A model generated the notes under the pieces. That model did not search any database and was not told the DNA's origin. It saw nothing but the letters and a program-made list of their open reading frames with translations. Shown piece by piece: positions 19,516 to 30,492 of a stretch of DNA of 39,388 nucleotides. Made by a program: the position numbers and the translations under genes. This stretch comes from Scleroderma bovista. Taxonomy: Eukaryota; Basidiomycota; Agaricomycetes; Boletales; Sclerodermataceae. Within the stretch, counting starts at the first letter, position 1. The number at the start of each line of letters is the position of its first letter. The DNA lies in assembly GCA_037178675.1 (NCBI GenBank), contig JAYMGJ010000179.1, forward strand, positions 1-39,388, given 5' to 3'.

Positions 19516-20669
19516 ATGTTCGAGTGTCCAAAATGTCTCAGAGTATTCCCTACTGCAAGACATCTCACATTTCACCAGGCTCAACCGCGATCTGCTTTCA
19601 ATACAAGCCATCAGGAGACGCTGACAGTATTGGTTCTTGCTCCTACCTTTCCAGGCGATGCAACTTTTGCTGAAGACCCACAATCACCTGTTTTACCTTG
19701 AGATCAAAACGAAGACCCTGATTTTCCTCTGCCCGATGATGCAGATTATCATGCATCCTTCATGATGGTTGATGGGCACCTGGACGATAGGCAAGTTCCA
19801 TCTCTGGAGGGTGGTAACAATAAACTGGGTTGTATTTCTGATGTCTACCACGGCTCCGGAAAAGTCTTTGGTAGAGGACAGACATTTTTAGATCTGTTTC
19901 AACTCGATGTGTATGCTGCCCAGCGCCAGGGAAATCTTTATTATCCCTTTGCCAATCTGGGCGACTGGGAGATTGCAAACTTCCTCCTTACGTCCCGGCT
20001 TAGCATGAGAGCCATTCACCAGTTGTTATCATTGCCTCTGGTGAGCTCATTTCTACTACTCTTCCATTCATTTTTGTTGCTTAACAGCTTTATAGATGAG
20101 TTCCAATCCTATTTTCTACCGCCAAAGAACTCCATTCTCGTGCCAAAATTCTCCCATCTGGGCCATGCTGGAATGCTCGTGTCGTCGCTACCACCCATCC
20201 GACGAGAAGCCCTGTCACCCTTTACTACCGGGACTTGCTGGACTGTGTGGAGTCTCTGTTTAACCATCCTCTCTTCGCAGGGAAGATGGACTACTCACCT
20301 TACCGACTATATACAACTGCTGAGCGAATCGTGAGGGTATTCACAGAGTGGATGAGCAGTGATGGCACATGGGAGTTACAGGTGAGCTTATTAGTACTCT
20401 CCAATACCGGCGATATCTAACCTGTTTTGTGTCAAGTCCCAAATTCCTGAAGACAGTACGCTATGCAGCGTTATTCTATCATTGGACAAGACACACATCA
20501 CAAATATGTGTGGTGGGAAAGTCACCCACACCCTCTTAATCAGTCTCACGAACATCCATATGGACATCAGGAACAAGGGGTCGTCACACGTGTTCCTACT
20601 CCTAGCACTAATGCCAATTCCTGCGTTCACGCATCCTACCACTCGAATGTGCTCTGTCCTCGAGGTGCT
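19516..20669 (+). pseudogene. Plavaka-type (KDZ-like) transposase, 5' part, truncated by an LTR
   Basis: Starts at ATG 19516 with a zinc-finger-like CPKCLRVFPTARHLTFH. An in-frame TGA at 19699-19701 follows. Family blocks come next: YYPFANLGDWEIANFLLTSR; AKILPSGPCW; VTLYYRDLLDCVESLFNHPL; YRLYTTAERIVRVFTEW; then, after an intron, ILSLDKTHITNMCGGKVTH (first catalytic D) and LISLTNIHMDIRNKGSSHVF. Introns: 20041-20087 and 20382-20436. The frame is shifted just after intron 1. The gene is cut at ...CSVLEV by the B LTR at 20670; the rest of the catalytic core is absent. Assignment to the Plavaka group is from remembered family motifs. Confidence 0.75.
20382..20436 (+). other. Intron in the Plavaka-type gene
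   Basis: GTGAGC..ATCTAAC..TCAAG, 55 bp. Joins WELQ to SQIPEDSTL in frame. Confidence 0.65.
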
Positions 20670-23011
20670 GTGTGCCTAAGTGAGGGAAGAGGTCAGAACA
20701 ACCAACAACCAACACCAAATGACAGCAATATGCCAGTGGTGGTCTTCCTTTGCGTTTCTGGTATTTAATCTCCTCAGGGGGATGTGCTGCACACCTTCAG
20801 GCAGGATGCAGGAGGGAAGGGAAGGGCTTCTGATGGGGATGGAATGCGACTTGGGATGGTATTGACTCCTCTTCAGCCTACCACAGTGGTTAGGAAGAGT
20901 CCTGGGATTGAGCAGTGATGATAGATTGATGATAGGGGTGTAATAGCAGTGATGGAGCAGAGGGGAAGCAAGGGGACAGGGTTCCTGCTTCAGAAATGCA
21001 ATGAACAGTGATGGGATGGAGTGGACAGAGATGCTAGACTGTGCTTGAGCCTAGAGAAATGATCAGATACAAGATATATCTGATAAACAGCAATATAAGA
21101 GCTTTAGGCCAGCACTGAGTGACCTACAAGTCCAAAGACAGAGATTGAGCTTATAGACAGTGAGGGAGAGTGAATGTGGTCGCTTTATTGAGGGGGAAGC
21201 AGACACTTCCTTGCAGCCTTTGGCTGCTGGTTTATATACAGGAGGGGCTGTGGCCCTATAAGCACAAATGACTAAGTGCTTGGTAAGAGATTGGTAAGAA
21301 ATGGGTAAGCAATTGATAAGCAGTGTAATAAGGCTGAGTCATCGATGGGGAGAGCCTGAACAAGCTGCTGAGCCAAGGGAAAGAGCAAAAACATAGGTAA
21401 AAAGGGGTGCATAATCAAGAATATGGAAAAATCATTGCATGGGGCCCAAAAGAGAGGGGGGGAAAGCATGGGATGAGTAGATCGAAGCTAAATGAGCATA
21501 TGTGATGACATAATGCATATGAATCATAGGGGCATGAGTCATGAATTGATAAGCAGCATGATAAGCATGATTTGAAGGATGATTGGTAAGTGATTGGTAA
21601 GGGGAGTAATGGGGATTAGTAATGCCAAGAGGGGATGAATAATGCGCAGCAGAGTGAGTCAGAGTGAGCCAGAGTGACTCTGTGTGACTCAGACAGAAGG
21701 GAAGCACAACCTGTGATTGATTGAACTTTAGATCTGGAGATGAGCTTCTGAAGCAGTGCCACTGATGGGAGTGGCTGGGGGATAATAAAAGAATTGATCC
21801 GACCAGAAGAGCAGTGTCAGGGGGCCTGGAATGACAAGTAGAGTCACAGCTGGTCACAGAGTGTCACAAATCCCTTGGATTGAGCTTCTGTAGAGCAAAA
21901 ATGTGAAATTTGGTGCTCCCGAAGTGCAGTCTTCCCTTGAGCAGTAAGGGGAAGGTTCTGTACTCTATTAGGGCTCCTAAGAAGGGTTCTAGAGCACTGT
22001 TTCATTCGTGTTTGTTGTGGGATAGCAGGGAAGTGAAATGTGAATAGCAGATTCAATGTGTCCAGGGAAGCAAGATGAATGATAGAGGGAGATAGATGTG
22101 ACAGGACTCTAGGATGAAAGGACCATATGCAGAGGACTCAGGAGACACAGAGACGACCAGGTATGAATTTTCAAGTCTAACGATAGACTTGAGACAACCA
22201 AAGTATGTGCGTGACGCAGGACTGACGAGGAGAATGCGCTGACCGAGAACAAGAGGGACTGAGGGAGCAGGCTGGGAAGATATGTACCAGACAGTACACA
22301 GGAGCTCAGGGAGAGGCTTTCCCAAGAGCAGGACATAGTTGAGGTCTGCTGCAATAGCAGAGAAACGTTCCAGGGAAAATGTGGACTCCATAGTGAGTGA
22401 TGAAGCAGGTGTCTGGATTGCAGGTGGAATATCTCCATGGAAAATAAACAGATTTACGTCGGAACTTGACAGGCAGATAGACCATGGTCTAGGCTCCATG
22501 ATGGTATAGTCACATGATTGATAGCTTCAAAAATGGCAGAGCTATTCAAAATATCAGAATGCTGGCACTGGGTGCCTAAATTTGACATTTGGGTGCTAAA
22601 AATGATTCGTCCTTTTCTCCTTTGTTTCTCTATTGTTTCTTCTGCTTCTTTGGTTGTTCTGGTATGGGAGTTGGACTGCAGTAGGTTGCATTCCTCTCTC
22701 ATACTGAAATGATCATCAATCCTTGGATTCTTCTGCTTCTTGGTGGTTCTTGTGCGAGGGATGACTGCTGGATGTCAGCAGTCATCTCTTGCTCCAGAAT
22801 AGTCATTCTTGTGCGATAGATGGCTACAATGAGCTTGTATTCATTCCTCGCATAAGGATAGTCTTGACTTTGCATGATATGGATAGCGAGGGCTGTCTGT
22901 ATCCCTCAAGTTGGGACAATCTTTCAACAGATCTTGGGTGCATTCTTCACATTAATTTCATTGGCTCACTTTCTCCATGTCCACAGTACCAAACACATTT
23001 GGTGTGTGACA
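20670..23011 (-). mobile_element. Family-B LTR, copy 2 (2342 bp)
   Basis: Nearly identical in length and sequence to copy 1 (2138-4480) and in the same orientation. The 3' end abuts the Plavaka-type gene and the 5' end abuts LINE ORF1. Flanking pentamers differ (GTGCT left, CCGCT right, sharing only GCT), so no clear target duplication remains. It may be a recombinant or a solo LTR inserted at an existing LINE/Plavaka junction. Confidence 0.85.
22053..22499 (-). CDS. Unknown ORF inside LTR B, copy 2 (148 aa)
   Basis: ATG to TGA, MEPRPWSICL ... LLPWTH, very close to the copy 1 ORF and, by comparison with the diverged LTR, with the ancestral stop. Contains AIAADLNYVLLLGKPLPELL and QRILLVSPASRTYFG. 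No signal peptide, zinc finger or enzyme motif recognised. It lies in U3, upstream of the LTR's own TATA box, so it would need a different promoter or readthrough transcription. Function unknown. Confidence 0.5.
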   Translation of the reverse strand: MEPRPWSICLSSSDVNLFIFHGDIPPAIQTPASSLTMESTFSLERFSAIAADLNYVLLLGKPLPELLCTVWYISSQPAPSVPLVLGQRILLVSPASRTYFGCLKSIVRLENSYLVVSVSPESSAYGPFILESCHIYLPLSFILLPWTH

Positions 23012-24514
23012 CCGCTCCCCAACGCCCATCCTACAGGGAGGCCCTTCTCAACCAACCCAGCCCCTCACCCAACACATGTCACCCAAGCGACCACACAAGG
23101 GCCCAAGTAGCGGTAAAAGAAAGACAAGTTCTGGTCGACCTAGCTAAAGATCACCCGGTATCAAAACAGATATGCACATGAAAGGAACTAATCACAATAT
23201 TCCAGACTGCTCTCACTAGCATCGCAGATGACACCACCCCAGACCTCAGCCTAAAATCCCTCATCATACTCCACAATGGAGGCACCCTACTGGAACTCTC
23301 AAGCAAGGAAGCGGCACAATGGCTAAAGGTTGGAACGAACTGCAAGAAACTAGCCACAGCATCAGGCGGAGATCTAACCATCAGAAGCAGAACATACAAC
23401 ATTGTCATACCGTTCATACCAACCAGCACTGCCATCGAAGAACAAGACACCCTAAGGGCAATGGAGGATGACAATGACCTTCCTTTCAGCTGCATAACGG
23501 CAGCACGCTGGATCAAGCCCCCCCATAGAAGAGAGAACGTGCAACGGGTGGCCCACGCAATGTTCCAGATGTCAACCCTGGAAACAGCCAACAAACTGAT
23601 ATACAATGGCCTCTACCACAATATGGAACACCTGCAACCAGTCAAGGACAAGAAGGAACCCATGTGATGTCTGAAATGTCAACGTTGGGGACACATGGCC
23701 AAAGACTGCAGAGAAACCAGCAATACCTGTGGAATGCACCGAGAACCATAGAACAAACACATGCACTGCCTACAAGACTCTTCAATGTGCCAACTGCGAC
23801 TCGAAGACACACGGAAGCTGGAGCAGACAATGCCCAGAATTCCTTCAATGCTGCCATGACCTTGACACACACACCCCTGAGAACCAAATGCCATACTTCC
23901 CCACTGATGAAGCATGGACACAGGTTCTCCGCCCACCCAAAGCTCCAGGCAACATTGTCCCCACTAGGACCCCCACCCATCTCAGAGCGCCAACAGCAAA
24001 CAAACACAGTAGACAAATGGTCTTAGAGGAACACACCCAACATAGGCACCCCACACATAACAGAGCGCAATCCCATATTCATACCTCATCTCAACGCTCG
24101 GGACAAAACGGAAACCCAACAGCAGCTAGGGGAACCAGGCCGGCTCACAGGAGAGGCAAGAGATTGCCATCTCTTCCCCCCCCTACACACACAAGCTCAC
24201 CCTCCCAACAGGAATCAGCGACAGCAATGACCCCACCCCTGACCACCCCACAGGGACCCTCTACCCCCTCCTCTCCACCTCCACTGCCGCCGCCGCCGTC
24301 ACCTCCCCAGCACGAGCCCAACACCCACATTGATGCTGACGCTGACTCCAACAACCCAGTCACACCCGTACTGGTAACAACAAAGCCCCCACTGCAGTTC
24401 CCATCCCTATCACCCCTTGCCAACCTCCCCCCCCTCCCCATGCTGCCCCAACTCACCAACACGCAATTGACAGAAAACCCCTCCTCCCCCTTAACATCAC
24501 CCCTTCATGAATAG
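23012..24514 (+). pseudogene. LINE ORF1 (gag-like, zinc knuckles)
   Basis: Nucleic-acid-binding chaperone/gag of the LINE. The frame opens at the LTR edge (TAPQRPSYREALL), has UGA stops at 23179-23181 and 23665-23667, and a 2-bp-type frameshift near 23733. The middle contains AARWIKPPHRRENVQRVAHA. Knuckles follow: CLKCQRWGHMAKDC, then CTENHRTNTC and CANCDSKTHGSWSRQCPEF. The C-terminal part is proline/threonine-rich. It ends TAG at 24512-24514, overlapping the probable ORF2 ATG (24507). Confidence 0.85.
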
Positions 24515-27500
24515 TACAACCCTACCAATCCACTGATTGCATATCTGGCAACAGAGCGCAATTCTCCCTACTCAATAGCCCCATAGCCGATCAGCAAGAC
24601 ATAGTAGCAATACAGGAACCAGCAGTAAATCACCACACAGGGCTAACCATAGCCAACTCGCACTGGCGTGTACTATACCCGACACACAAGTTCACCAAAA
24701 ACACCGCCCCAAGAGCAGTCACCCTCGTCAATACTAAGTTAAGCACCAACAACTGGGAACAGATCCCCTTTCCATCTAGAGATATTGTAATAGTCCAGTT
24801 CCATGGCGCACATGGCACCTGCACGCTGTTCAATGTGTACAACGACGGAACGCACAACAGGACACTGGAGGAGCTGGGATGATACCTGATGGTGAACATC
24901 GAGAAGGTATGCCCGTCACAAGGTGATCACATGTTCTGGCTGGGGGATTTCAATAGACATCACCCAATGTGGGATGAAGAACGGAACAGTCACCTGTTCA
25001 CCGCCACAGCACTTGACACGTCGCAGAAGCTGCTCAACCTCCTAGCAGACTTCGGCATGGTACAGGCACTCCCCAAAGACATGCCCACCCTTCAGTCATC
25101 AAGCTCCAGCAACTGGACCAGACCTGACAACATGTTCTGTATGGACCACTCCGAAGAAATAGTAGTCTTGTGCACAATGGACCCAGGACAAAGAGGCCCA
25201 AAAACAGACCACATACCAGTCCTGACAGAGCTGAATCTGGAAGTCCCCATAGTCCTGGAAACGAACATACAGAACTATAGGGCGGTAAACTGGAAAGAGT
25301 TCGAGGAACACCTGAACAGAGCGCTAGCACAATTGCCCCCTCCCGGTCCACTGGTAACAGAAGAGGACTTTCAGCGAACCGCCAGAAGTATTGACCTGGC
25401 TCTCCGCAACACAGTTGAGGAACATGTACCAAAATCAAAGCCGTGCCCCCACACTCGGAGATGGTGGACCAAGGAACTAACAGACCTACAAAAGTGCTCA
25501 AACCAGCTAAGTTGACTTTCGCACAAGTTCCATGCTCTACCTGATCACACGTACCACAGAGCAAGCAAGGATGCACACAACAAACTAGCCAGCAAAATCT
25601 TCAAAGCCAAAAAAGACCACTGGAAATAATGGCTGGAGGAAGCCACCAAAGACAACATCTGGACAGCACATCAGTACATCAACAGTTCACCAGGTGATGG
25701 CAGCAGAACACAAGTACCCACACTCAAGGGGAAAGACCGAAATGGAGAAGACATCACAGCAACAATGAACGAAGAAAAAGGAAACCTGCTAGCCAAGACG
25801 CTCTTCCCGCCCCCCCCTGAAATGTTGTCCGTACCCTCCAACTTCGAATACCTGTCCCCAGTAGACAAGTGGTCCCCGATCACACAGATGCACCTCGACA
25901 AGGCCATCCAACACCTAAGCCCATACAAAGCCCCAGGTCCAGACGGAGTTGCCAACATCGTACTCAAGCGATGCCCCCTCCTTGCCAATCACCTGCTACC
26001 AGTCTTCAACACAGTATTCACCCTCAAGATGTACTATGAACCATGGAGGGAATCCATAACAGTCATTCTGCAGAAGCCAGGTAAACCAGATTACACTGTT
26101 CCCAAAGCTTACTGCCCCATAGCCCTCCTCAACACTACCGCCAAACTGTTGTCAGCAATAGTAACTGACAGAACATCATACCTAATGGAAAGCCACGGAC
26201 TACTACCAAACACGCATTTCGGAGGGCGGCCAGGCCATTCCACCACCGACTCACTACACCTGCTGGAAACCACAATCCGGCATGCCTGGTGGCAAGGCAA
26301 AGTAGTCTCAGCACTCTTCCTCAACATAGAAGGCGCCTTCCCAAATGTGGTAACAGATCGGCTCATCCACAACATGAAAGCACGTCAGCTCCCCACAGCA
26401 ATAGTGTCATACACGGAACGCCTCCTACAGGAACAACAAACCAAACTCAAGTTCAATGACTATATGTCAGACTGGACACCCATCACCAACGGGATCAGCC
26501 AAGGAGACCCTCTATCAATGCTATTATACATCATCTACAATTCTGACCTTGTAGACATAGCGAAAGGGAAAAGCGAACTAACTCTAGCTTTTGTAGACAA
26601 TGCGGCATTTATTGCAATAGGCAAAACATACCAAGAAACACACGCAATCCTCATTGACATGCTCGAGCGCGAAGGGGGGGGATACCAGTGGTCAAAGGAC
26701 CACAATTCACGTTTTGAGCCATCAAAATTTGCACTAATGGACTTTTCCCTAAATAGATCAAAAGCACGACTGCCATTACAGACCAGAAACGTCATCACCA
26801 CCCCCTCCCCATCCCACAAGTTCCTCGGCGTGATCCTAGACCAAGAACTCCAATGGTGGGAGCAGGCTAACTATGCACTCGCTAAAGGCACTAAGTACAC
26901 CTTACTAATGAGACGTGTTTCAGGAAAGTCATGGGGCACTCCAATGAGACTAACCAGACAACTCTACCAAGCAGTAGTCATTCCCAGGGTCATGTACGCA
27001 GCAAGTGTCTGGCTGCGACCAATATACAAACCAGGCAGTGACAAACCACAGCACGGATCCATAGGAGTCGCCAAGAGACTCGCTAGAATCCAACGTATGG
27101 CAGCCATAACGATCCTAGGGGCGATGAAGACCTCCCCAGCCAACACCCTAGACCTCCATGCATTCCTACCGCCGACCCCAATACTGCATCAAGAAATTCT
27201 CCACCGCTCCATGGCACGCATGGCCATGCTCCCTAAGTCTCACCCGCTACACCCTCACATAAAGTGGATAGAGAGACACAATGTTTGCTGCCACAAGTCC
27301 GCACTCCACCACCTCATACACTCCCTCAACATATGCCCATCAGAAATGGAAACGGTCAACCCCCACCCCACGAAACCGAATACTCTCCCCCCAATGCTGA
27401 CACACATAGCCCCGACCAAGGAAAAAGCAATAGAGGAATATGGTAAACTGACCAACAAAACCAAAGTGTTCACAGATGGATCATGCACCAACGGGCAGGT

Positions 27501-28170
27501 GGGGGCAGCAGCGGTACTATATATTGACAACCGGCAGGTATCTGCCCTTTGTTTCCACCTAGGACCAGCCGAAGAACACACAGTGTTCGAAGCAGAGGTA
27601 GTAGGACTGATACTAGCAGCTCATCTCCTGACCACATCTCATGAGGTAACATTCCCAGTGGCATACTAATTGATAACAAAGCAGCAATCCAAGCGAGCAA
27701 GCACCCCCCTGCAAAATCTGGACACCACCTATGCTTGCGCTTCAGGACCCTACTGAGAAAGGTTCTCAACGAGAATAAAATCACGAGACAAGATGTAACG
27801 GTCCAGTGGATAGCTGGACACAGAAATATCAAAGGTAATGAAGATGCAGACAGAGAAGCCAAGCATGCAGCACTCAACAGAAATGATGCAAGCCCAAAAA
27901 CTGACCTCCCAAAATGCCTACACAAGAATCTCCCCGTCCGCACATCGGCAGTCAAGCAGAAGAACAAAATGGAGTTAATGGCACTATGGAAATGACAATG
28001 GACCAAGTCGAAGCACTACACCCACCTGACGCGTATTGATCTGTCTGCCCCATCCAAAAAGTTTATGAAAGCGATAGGATACTTACCAAAATCTAAAGCA
28101 GGCACAATGTACCAAATGTGCTCAGGCCACATAGCGCTGAACAAGCACACCCTATCACCGTCGACAACAA
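24507..28170 (+). pseudogene. LINE ORF2: endonuclease, reverse transcriptase, RNase H
   Basis: Endonuclease: AQFSLLN, DIVAIQEPAVN, WLGDFNRHHPMWD, KTDHIPVL. RT: LSPYKAPGPDGVANIVLK, FGGRPGHSTTDSLHLL, LFLNIEGAFPN, NGISQGDPLSMLLY and FVDNAAFIAIG. In both RT motifs an expected catalytic D is N (26323-26325, 26599-26601). RNase H: VFTDGSCTNG, FEAEVVGLILAAH, IDNKAAIQAS, ADREAKHAA. In-frame stops occur at 24880-24882, 25513-25515, 25627-25629 and 27993-27995, and the frame shifts near 24540 and 27660. ORF2 would perform target-primed reverse transcription; this copy cannot. Confidence 0.9.
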
Positions 28171-28260
28171 CATGACTACCCCCAACCTGTGTCGATGACA
28201 TGGCCACCACCAGCAACAACAATGACACAACCAACCTCCCAGCATCATTCTCATCGACAA

Positions 28261-28436
28261 CACAACCACTCCCTATTACTGATGAGGCTTGCCAGCTAAT
28301 ATTAATTCAATAGTAGCAATGTATTAATTTGATAGTAGTGATATAATAATAATTACATTCAATGTACTAGTGTAATTGATTTTGCTACCCATTATAAGTC
28401 TGTCTAATATAAATATTTGATTGGATGATAATCTCA
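28261..28436. other. AT-rich stretch after the LINE
   Basis: Short repeats of AATAGTAG, TATTAATT and ATAATAATAATTACATTC. May hold the true LINE 3' end. No gene. Confidence 0.4.
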
Positions 28437-28770
28437 TCTATTGCACATATGCCAAGCTGAAACCTCTAATGTTCTGATTTCCTGACAATCTGAGGATATG
28501 CTAAGCTGAAATATCTGAAATTCTGATATACTCAGTGTCTGAGTGTCTGGGTGGTGAAATATCTGCACACATAATCTTCTGAAAAGGTGGTAGTCTGACC
28601 TGGTCTGAAGATCTTGGGGCCTGACAATATACTGAGCTAAAACCTCTGATATTCTGATCTTCTGAGCGTCTGAGTGTCTGAGGCTTCTGCATACATGATT
28701 TTCTGACAAACTGGCAGTCTGACCTTCCTAAAGGTCTTGGGATCTGAGAATTTGCTGAGCTGAACTTCAC
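28437..28770. repeat. CTGA-rich tandem repeat, unit about 128 bp
   Basis: Successive blocks begin GCCAAGCTGAAACCTCT, GCTAAGCTGAAATATCT, ACTGAGCTAAAACCTCT and GCTGAGCTGAACTTCAC (about 28450, 28499, 28626, 28752). Two near-complete units of about 127-128 bp contain TCTGAG and TCTGAC every few bases. Translations through it are not genes. Confidence 0.7.
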
Positions 28771-29102
28771 CTGGTTAGCTGCTGGTCTTGTATGTCTTAT
28801 TTCCTGTGTAGCTAATAGCCTTATTGACTGATATGTCTGATGATCTGAAAGTCTACTCAACTGAGTGGTTTTAAAAGAATTATTGACTGAGTGTCTGGCT
28901 AACTGATGGTCTTACAGTGACTCCAAAAACCCTTTCCATAACTAACCCTAACGGTGTCATGCACCAAACGTGTTTGGTACTGTGGACATGGAGAAAGTTA
29001 GCCAATGAAATTAATGTGAAGAACACACCCAAGATCTGTTGAAAGATTGTCCCAACTTGAGGGATACAGACAGCCCTTGCTATCCATATCACACAAAGTC
29101 AA

Positions 29103-29220
29103 GACTATCCTTATGCGAAGAATGAATACAAGCTCGTTGTAGTCATCTATCACACAAGAATGACTATCCTGATGCGAGAGATGAATGCCAACGTGGACAG
29201 TCATCTATCACACAAGAACC
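29103..29220 (+). repeat. Two 59-bp direct repeats in U3 of LTR B
   Basis: GACTATCCTTATGCGAAGAA at 29103 and GACTATCCTGATGCGAGAGA at 29162 each continue to CATCTATCACACAAGAA. The same pair is present in the other B LTRs. They resemble enhancer-type repeats of retroelement U3 regions; function inferred only from position. Confidence 0.55.
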
Positions 29221-29658
29221 GCCAAGAAGCAGAAGAATCCAAAGATTGATGATCATTTCAGTATGAGAGAGGAATGCAACCTACTGCAGTCCAACTCCCA
29301 TACCAGAACAACCAAAGAAGCAGAAGAAACAATAGAGAAATGAAGGAGAAAAGGAAGAATCATTTTTAGCACCCAAATGTCAAATTTAGGCGCCCAGTGC
29401 TGGCATTCCGATATTTTGAATAGCTCCGCCATTTTTGAAGCTATCAATCATGTGACTATACCATCATGGAGCCTAGACCGTGGTCTATCTGCCTGTCAAG
29501 TTCTGACGTAAATCTGTTTATTTCCCACAGAGATATTCCACCTGCAAGTTCAGGCTCTCCCCATTGATGACTCAGCCTGATTACACTGCTTATCAATCGC
29601 TTACCAATTTCTTACCAAGCACTTAGTCATTTGTGCTTACAGGGCCACAGCCCCTCCT

Positions 29659-29666
29659 GTATATAA
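29659..29666 (+). promoter_or_regulatory. TATA-like box in LTR B copy 3
   Basis: TATATAAA, followed by CTCAATAAAGC about 45 bases later, as in copies 1 and 2. Confidence 0.45.
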
Positions 29667-30227
29667 ACCAGCAGCCAAAGGCTGCAAGGAAGTGTCTGCT
29701 TCCCCCTCAATAAAGCAACCACATTCACTCTCCCTCACTGTCTATAAGCTCCCTCTTTGTCTTTGGACTTGTAGGTCACTCAGTGCTGGCCTAAAGCTCC
29801 TATATTGCTGTTTATCAGATATATCTTGTATCTGATCATTTCTCTAGGCTCAAGCACAGTCTAGCATCTCTGTCCACTCTATCCCATCACTGTCCATCGC
29901 ATTCTTGAAGCAGGAACTGTCCCCTTGCTTCCCTGTTGTCCCATCACTGCTGTATCACCCCTATCATCAATCTATCATTGCTCTTCTATCCCAGGACTCT
30001 TCCTAACCACTGTGGTAGGCTGAAGAGGAGTCAATACCATCCCAAGTCGCATTCCATCCCCATCAGAAGCCCTTCCCTTCCCTCCTGCATCCTGCCTGAA
30101 GGTGTGCAGCACATCCCCCTGAGGAGATTAAATACCAGAAACACAAAGGAAGACCACCACTCGCATATTGCTGTCATTTGGTGTTGGTTGTTGGTTGTTC
30201 TGACCTCTTCCCTCACTTAGGCACACA

Positions 30228-30492
30228 CTGTGCCAAGAACGCTGTAGGGGGGGGTTGGGTGTTGCTGCTGCCTCAGGTGAGGCACGCTCGACCCAGGGGC
30301 TTCTGGAGGTCTGGCAGAGCTCCCAGGGACTGGGGAAACTAGAGGAAGTAGGGAGAGTAGAGGTGTTCAGTCACTCCAGGACTGAGATCAAACATATACA
30401 GAGGAAAGAGGGAAGTTTCTTAGTAAGCTAAGTACAAGCCTACATAGCTAAGGTAAGAGTCCAGTATCAGTACTACCAATCTACACACCTAG
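30228..30492. other. Between LTR B copy 3 and the multi-intron gene
   Basis: No firm gene. It could hold a 5' exon of the next gene or LTR-element leader sequence. Confidence 0.35.

Larger units (their letters stand above)
23012..28260 (+). mobile_element. Tad-like LINE (non-LTR retrotransposon), degenerate
   Basis: Gag-like ORF1 with CCHC knuckles is followed by ORF2 with an endonuclease, reverse transcriptase and RNase H. The 5' end is lost at the B LTR (23011/23012). No clear poly(A) tail is visible; the 3' limit is approximate. Confidence 0.88.
28955..30226 (+). mobile_element. Family-B LTR, copy 3, with internal deletion (1272 bp)
   Basis: Starts TGTCATGCACCAAACG and ends CTTAGGCACAC(A); opposite strand to copies 1 and 2. 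The first 585 bases and the last 690 match copy 1. About 1.07 kb is missing at about 29545, joining CACCTGCAAG to TTCAGGCTCTCCCC and removing nearly all of the LTR ORF. Flanks (AACGG / CTGTG) do not form a target duplication. Confidence 0.85.

Noticed and set aside
20665..23016. Target-site duplication around LTR B copy 2
   Set aside because: Flanks are GTGCT and CCGCT, sharing only three bases; not enough to claim a duplication.
23729..24514. Separate 261-codon gene starting MECTENHRTN
   Set aside because: It is the downstream part of LINE ORF1 after a frameshift inside the zinc-knuckle region.
28950..30232. Target-site duplication around LTR B copy 3
   Set aside because: AACGG on the left and ACTGT/CTGTG on the right do not match.
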